This document shows positions 61,491-64,000 of a DNA stretch of 64,000 nt, in pieces; the stretch's first letter is position 1; the number at the start of each line of letters is the position of its first letter. The position numbers were made by a program, and so were the translations under genes. Source of the stretch: Nocardioides sp. YIM 152315. GTDB lineage: Bacteria > Actinomycetota > Actinomycetes > Propionibacteriales > Nocardioidaceae. The stretch covers positions 62,001 to 126,000 of the forward strand of contig NZ_JARGER010000048.1 in NCBI RefSeq assembly GCF_029210375.1. The letters are read 5' to 3'. Below the pieces are notes generated by a model. It saw only the letters and a list, made by a program, of their open reading frames with translations, was not told the origin of the DNA and made no database searches.

Positions 61491-61551
61491 GTCGAGACCC
61501 GCCAGATGGCTCTCATGAGCACTCCCGAGCAGCCATCTGGCGGGTCTCGAC
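61491..61551. terminator. 21-bp perfect inverted repeat between convergent genes
   Basis: Arms 61491-61511 (beginning gtcgagacccgccag) and 61531-61551 (ending ctggcgggtctcgac) are exactly complementary around a 19-base loop. It lies 10 bases after the MFS stop and 3 bases after the hppD stop. It probably terminates both messages. No T-run is present. Confidence 0.7.
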
Positions 61552-61554
61552 GCA

Positions 61555-62748
61555 TCACAGGTTGCCGCGTGCCTCCTGCTCGCGCTCGATCGCCTCGAAG
61601 AGCGCCTTGAAGTTGCCCTTGCCGAAGCCCAGCGAGCCGTGCCGCTCGATGAACTCGTAGAAGACGGTCGGGCGGTCGCCCATCGGCTTGGTGAAGATCT
61701 GCAGCAGGTAGCCGTCCTCGTCGCGGTCGACGAGGATCTTGCGCCGCTTCAGCTCCTCGATCGGCACCCGGACCTCGCCGATCCGGGCACGCAGCTCGGG
61801 GTCGTCGTAGTAGGAGTCGGGGGTGTCGAGGAACTCCACGCCGTTGTCGCGCAGGATGTCGACGCTGCGCAGGATGTCGTTGGTGGCGAGCGCGATGTGC
61901 TGGCAGCCGGCGCCGGCGTAGAACTCGAGATACTCGTCGATCTGCGACTTCTTCTTCGCGACGGCCGGCTCGTTGAGGGGGAACTTCACCCGGTGGTTGC
62001 CGCTCGCGACGACCTTCGACATCAGCGCCGAGTAGTCCGTGGCGATGTCGTCGCCGATGAACTCGGCCATGTTCGTGAAGCCGAGCACCTTGTTGTAGAA
62101 CTCCACCCACTCGTCCATCCGGCCCAGCTCGACGTTGCCGACACAGTGGTCGACGGCCTGGAAGAGCCGCTTCGGGTGCCCTTCGCGGCGCGCGACCTTC
62201 GTGGACGCCGCGGCGTAGCCGGGCAGGTAGGGGCCGTGGTAGCGGGACCGGTCGACGAGCGTGTGGCGGGTCTCGCCGTACGTCGCGATCGCGGCGATCC
62301 GCACGGTGCCGTGATCGTCGGACTCGTCGTGCGGCTCGACGAGGATCGTCGCGCCCATCCGGCGCGCGTGCTCGATGCACCGGTCGACGTCCGGCACCTC
62401 CATCGCGAGGTCGACGACACCGTCGCCGTGCCTGCGGTGGTGGTCGAGCACCGGGCTGTCCGGGGTCACGCCGCCGGTGAAGACGAAGCGGGCGCTGCCG
62501 GAGCGCAGCACGTAGGACTTCGAGTCGCGGCAGCCGTTCTCCGGGCCTCGGTAGGCCTCGAGGTCCATCCCGAGCGCCAGCTGGTAGAAGGTCGCGGTCT
62601 GCGTGGCGTTGCCGACCACGAAGCACACCGCGTCCTGGGCGGTCACCGGGAACGGGTCGTTGGCGGCGTCGTACTCCACCAGCCCGACCAGCTCCTTGAG
62701 CTGCTCGAGCGTGAGGTCGGCCTTGAGCTCGTCTGGGGTCAGCGTCAT
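61555..62748 (-). CDS. hppD: 4-Hydroxyphenylpyruvate dioxygenase
   Basis: 397 residues, two vicinal-oxygen-chelate domains. Iron ligands: His in VDHCVGNVELGRMDEWVEFY, His in CQHIALATNDILRSV and Glu in VFYEFIERHGSLGFGKGNFK. It converts 4-hydroxyphenylpyruvate to homogentisate in tyrosine breakdown. The divergent Lrp-type gene is the likely regulator, as in many actinobacteria. Confidence 0.96.
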   Translation of the reverse strand: MTLTPDELKADLTLEQLKELVGLVEYDAANDPFPVTAQDAVCFVVGNATQTATFYQLALGMDLEAYRGPENGCRDSKSYVLRSGSARFVFTGGVTPDSPVLDHHRRHGDGVVDLAMEVPDVDRCIEHARRMGATILVEPHDESDDHGTVRIAAIATYGETRHTLVDRSRYHGPYLPGYAAASTKVARREGHPKRLFQAVDHCVGNVELGRMDEWVEFYNKVLGFTNMAEFIGDDIATDYSALMSKVVASGNHRVKFPLNEPAVAKKKSQIDEYLEFYAGAGCQHIALATNDILRSVDILRDNGVEFLDTPDSYYDDPELRARIGEVRVPIEELKRRKILVDRDEDGYLLQIFTKPMGDRPTVFYEFIERHGSLGFGKGNFKALFEAIEREQEARGNL

Positions 62749-62831
62749 GGACGCGAGCCTCGCCCGACGCGGACATGATGTGCAAGGCTACGGCGAATTG
62801 CTGTACAACCTGTCCAATCAAGGAGCGGACG

Positions 62832-63323
62832 ATGGACCAGCTCGACGGCAGTTTGATCGATCTCTTCGCGACCGACCCACGCGTCGGGGTGCTGGAGGCG
62901 TCGCGGCGCCTGGGGGTCGCTCGCGGCACGGTCCAGGCGCGGCTGGACAAGCTCACCGCCAGCGGCGTGATCACCGGGTGGGGCCCCGACCTCTCCCCGG
63001 AGGCGCTCGGCTATCCGGTGACGGCGTTTCTGACCCTCGAGATCCGGCAGGAGCCCAGCCAGGGCGGCCACGACACCGTCGGCGACCACCTGGCCGGCAT
63101 CGCCGAGGTGCTGGAGGCGCACACGATCACCGGTGCCGGCGACATGCTCGTGCGCGTGGTCGCCCGGTCGAACACCGACCTGCAGCGGGTCATCGACCGG
63201 GTCCTGGAGACCACGTCCATCGTGCGCTGCTCGACGGTCATCGCGCTCGCGACACAACTGCCCTTCCGGGTCCGGCCGCTGGCCAGGACGGTCACCGATC
63301 CCCAACTCACCCAACACGGGTGA
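62832..63323 (+). CDS. Lrp/AsnC-family regulator, divergent from hppD
   Basis: 163 residues. The helix-turn-helix is LIDLFATDPRVGVLEASRRL, then GVARGTVQARLDKLTASGVI. The C-terminal ligand-binding (RAM) domain holds AHTITGAGDMLVRVVARSNT. ATG 62832 has an AAGGAGCGG ribosome site. It probably controls hppD in response to tyrosine or another amino acid; a attg...caat dyad lies in the 83-base gap between the two genes. Confidence 0.9.
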   Translation: MDQLDGSLIDLFATDPRVGVLEASRRLGVARGTVQARLDKLTASGVITGWGPDLSPEALGYPVTAFLTLEIRQEPSQGGHDTVGDHLAGIAEVLEAHTITGAGDMLVRVVARSNTDLQRVIDRVLETTSIVRCSTVIALATQLPFRVRPLARTVTDPQLTQHG

Positions 63324-63382
63324 GGACCCGGGCGGACCCGCCTTGTCATGGTGGCGATCCCGCAGGCAGGAAGGTCAAGGCC

Positions 63383-64000
63383 ATGCCACCAGTCGACCCG
63401 GGCGAGCTCTTCGGCAACCGCTTCCTCGGCCAGGAGGTCCCGACGCACCGGTTCCCGGACGCCGGGATGACCTCGATCGACGCGATGCGCCTGGTCGCGC
63501 TCGACATGGCGCTCGAAGGCGACCCGAGCCGCAACCTCGCCACCTTCGTGACCACGTGGATGGAGCCGGAAGCCCAGCGGATCATCGCCGAGAACCTCCA
63601 CCGCAACTTCATCGACCACGCGGAGTACCCTCGGACCGCCGAGATCGAGCAGCGCTGCATCCGGATGCTCGCGGACCTCTTCCACGCCCCGGGCGAGACG
63701 ACCGGCGCGCGCACGCAGGGCTCGTCCGAGGCGATCATGCTCGGCGCTCTGTCGCTGAAGTGGAAGTGGCGCGAGCGCCGCAAGGCGGCCGGCTCGTCCG
63801 CCGAGGACCCCAACCTGGTCTTCGGCGGCGACGTGCACGTCGTGTGGGAGAAGTTCTGTCGCTACTTCGACGTCGAGCCGCGCATCGTGCCCCTCCAGGA
63901 GGGCAAGTACACGATCGGCCCCGACGACGTCGCGCCTCACATCGACGAGAACACCATCGGCGTGGCCGCCGTCCTGGGCACCACCTTCACCGGTCACCGC
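63383..64000 (+). CDS. gadB: Glutamate decarboxylase, 3' end outside the window
   Basis: 206 codons, open to the right edge. The translation starts PPVDPGELFGNRFLGQEVPT and contains RNLATFVTTWMEPEAQRIIA, NFIDHAEYPRTAEIEQRCIR and TTGARTQGSSEAIMLGALSL, diagnostic of group II PLP glutamate decarboxylases. The PLP lysine lies beyond the window. The enzyme makes GABA and consumes protons. ATG 63383 has an AGGAAGG ribosome site, 59 bases after the Lrp gene. Confidence 0.9.
   Translation, partial: MPPVDPGELFGNRFLGQEVPTHRFPDAGMTSIDAMRLVALDMALEGDPSRNLATFVTTWMEPEAQRIIAENLHRNFIDHAEYPRTAEIEQRCIRMLADLFHAPGETTGARTQGSSEAIMLGALSLKWKWRERRKAAGSSAEDPNLVFGGDVHVVWEKFCRYFDVEPRIVPLQEGKYTIGPDDVAPHIDENTIGVAAVLGTTFTGHR

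Overview
This is a 64 kb stretch of chromosome from a high-GC actinobacterium. A Nocardioides-like member of the Nocardioidaceae is the best guess. The grounds are the very high GC with G/C-ending codons, frequent GTG starts, the mec-cysO-cysM cysteine cluster, DUF2017-clpS, DUF3618, PGPGW, Rpf-like and DUF4873 genes, and short palindromic repeats with ggtggttgagg and ctcgaaaccacc ends in convergent intergenic gaps. The species cannot be fixed from the window alone. About 71 protein genes, four tRNA genes, one insertion sequence, one riboswitch and several intergenic palindromes can be supported. Gene packing is tight and no gap over 300 bases lacks an explanation.

Layout. 0-8 kb: a cut-off MscS channel, OsmC, truncated haemoglobin, a double hot-dog thioesterase, a small membrane protein facing a TetR gene across a clear operator, a thiolase, an AlkZ-like winged-helix protein, a MarR regulator and a secreted delta-60 repeat protein. 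8-9.5 kb: a complete ISL3-family insertion sequence lying against the 3' end of ettA. 9.5-16.5 kb (minus strand): a PrsW membrane protease overlapping the first of two dynamin-like GTPases, then an SSB and EttA. 16.6-22.4 kb: an M24 peptidase, an Rpf-like transglycosylase under a ydaO (c-di-AMP) riboswitch, a PGPGW membrane protein, a lytic transglycosylase, tRNA-Arg, an RTX-like secreted protein and a LuxR regulator. 22.5-25.7 kb: an adenosine deaminase homologue, a coupled MauE/DsbA-like pair, oligoribonuclease and tRNA-His. 25.8-32.2 kb: a MarR-GNAT fusion, a MASE1/PAS histidine kinase, two flavin oxidoreductases (one with a Rieske domain) and tRNA-Lys.

32.2-36.3 kb: a GroES homologue, DUF3618, a four-gene cobalt/nickel ECF importer (M-N-Q-O, every junction overlapping), a Bcp peroxiredoxin, and tRNA-Leu abutting a broken sodium/bile-acid symporter. 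36.3-42.2 kb: rdgB-rph, an ABC exporter with duplicated permeases, and a divergent NarL-type two-component pair. 42.3-48.2 kb: an MBL hydrolase and murI, a secreted phosphodiesterase, mec-cysO-cysM and glutamate dehydrogenase. 48.2-52.3 kb: NUDIX, DUF2017, ClpS, then pncB-pncA (NAD salvage) and an enoyl-CoA hydratase. 52.4-64 kb: a Tat-exported 5'-nucleotidase, two MFS transporters, a diiron oxygenase/TetR/DUF4873 group, an alpha/beta hydrolase, 4-hydroxyphenylpyruvate dioxygenase with a divergent Lrp regulator, and the start of a glutamate decarboxylase cut by the window end.

Two patterns run through the window. About twenty genes have a TAnnnT -10 box ending 6-8 bases before the start codon, which points to leaderless transcripts and was used to choose starts. 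Convergent gene pairs share long perfect inverted repeats, up to 21 bp, that probably act as two-way terminators. I see no CRISPR array, prophage or antiphage island. The strongest candidates for under-described biology are the PrsW-dynamin operon, a sulfur-carrier protein whose Gly-Gly end is masked by four extra residues, and the diiron/DUF4873 group.
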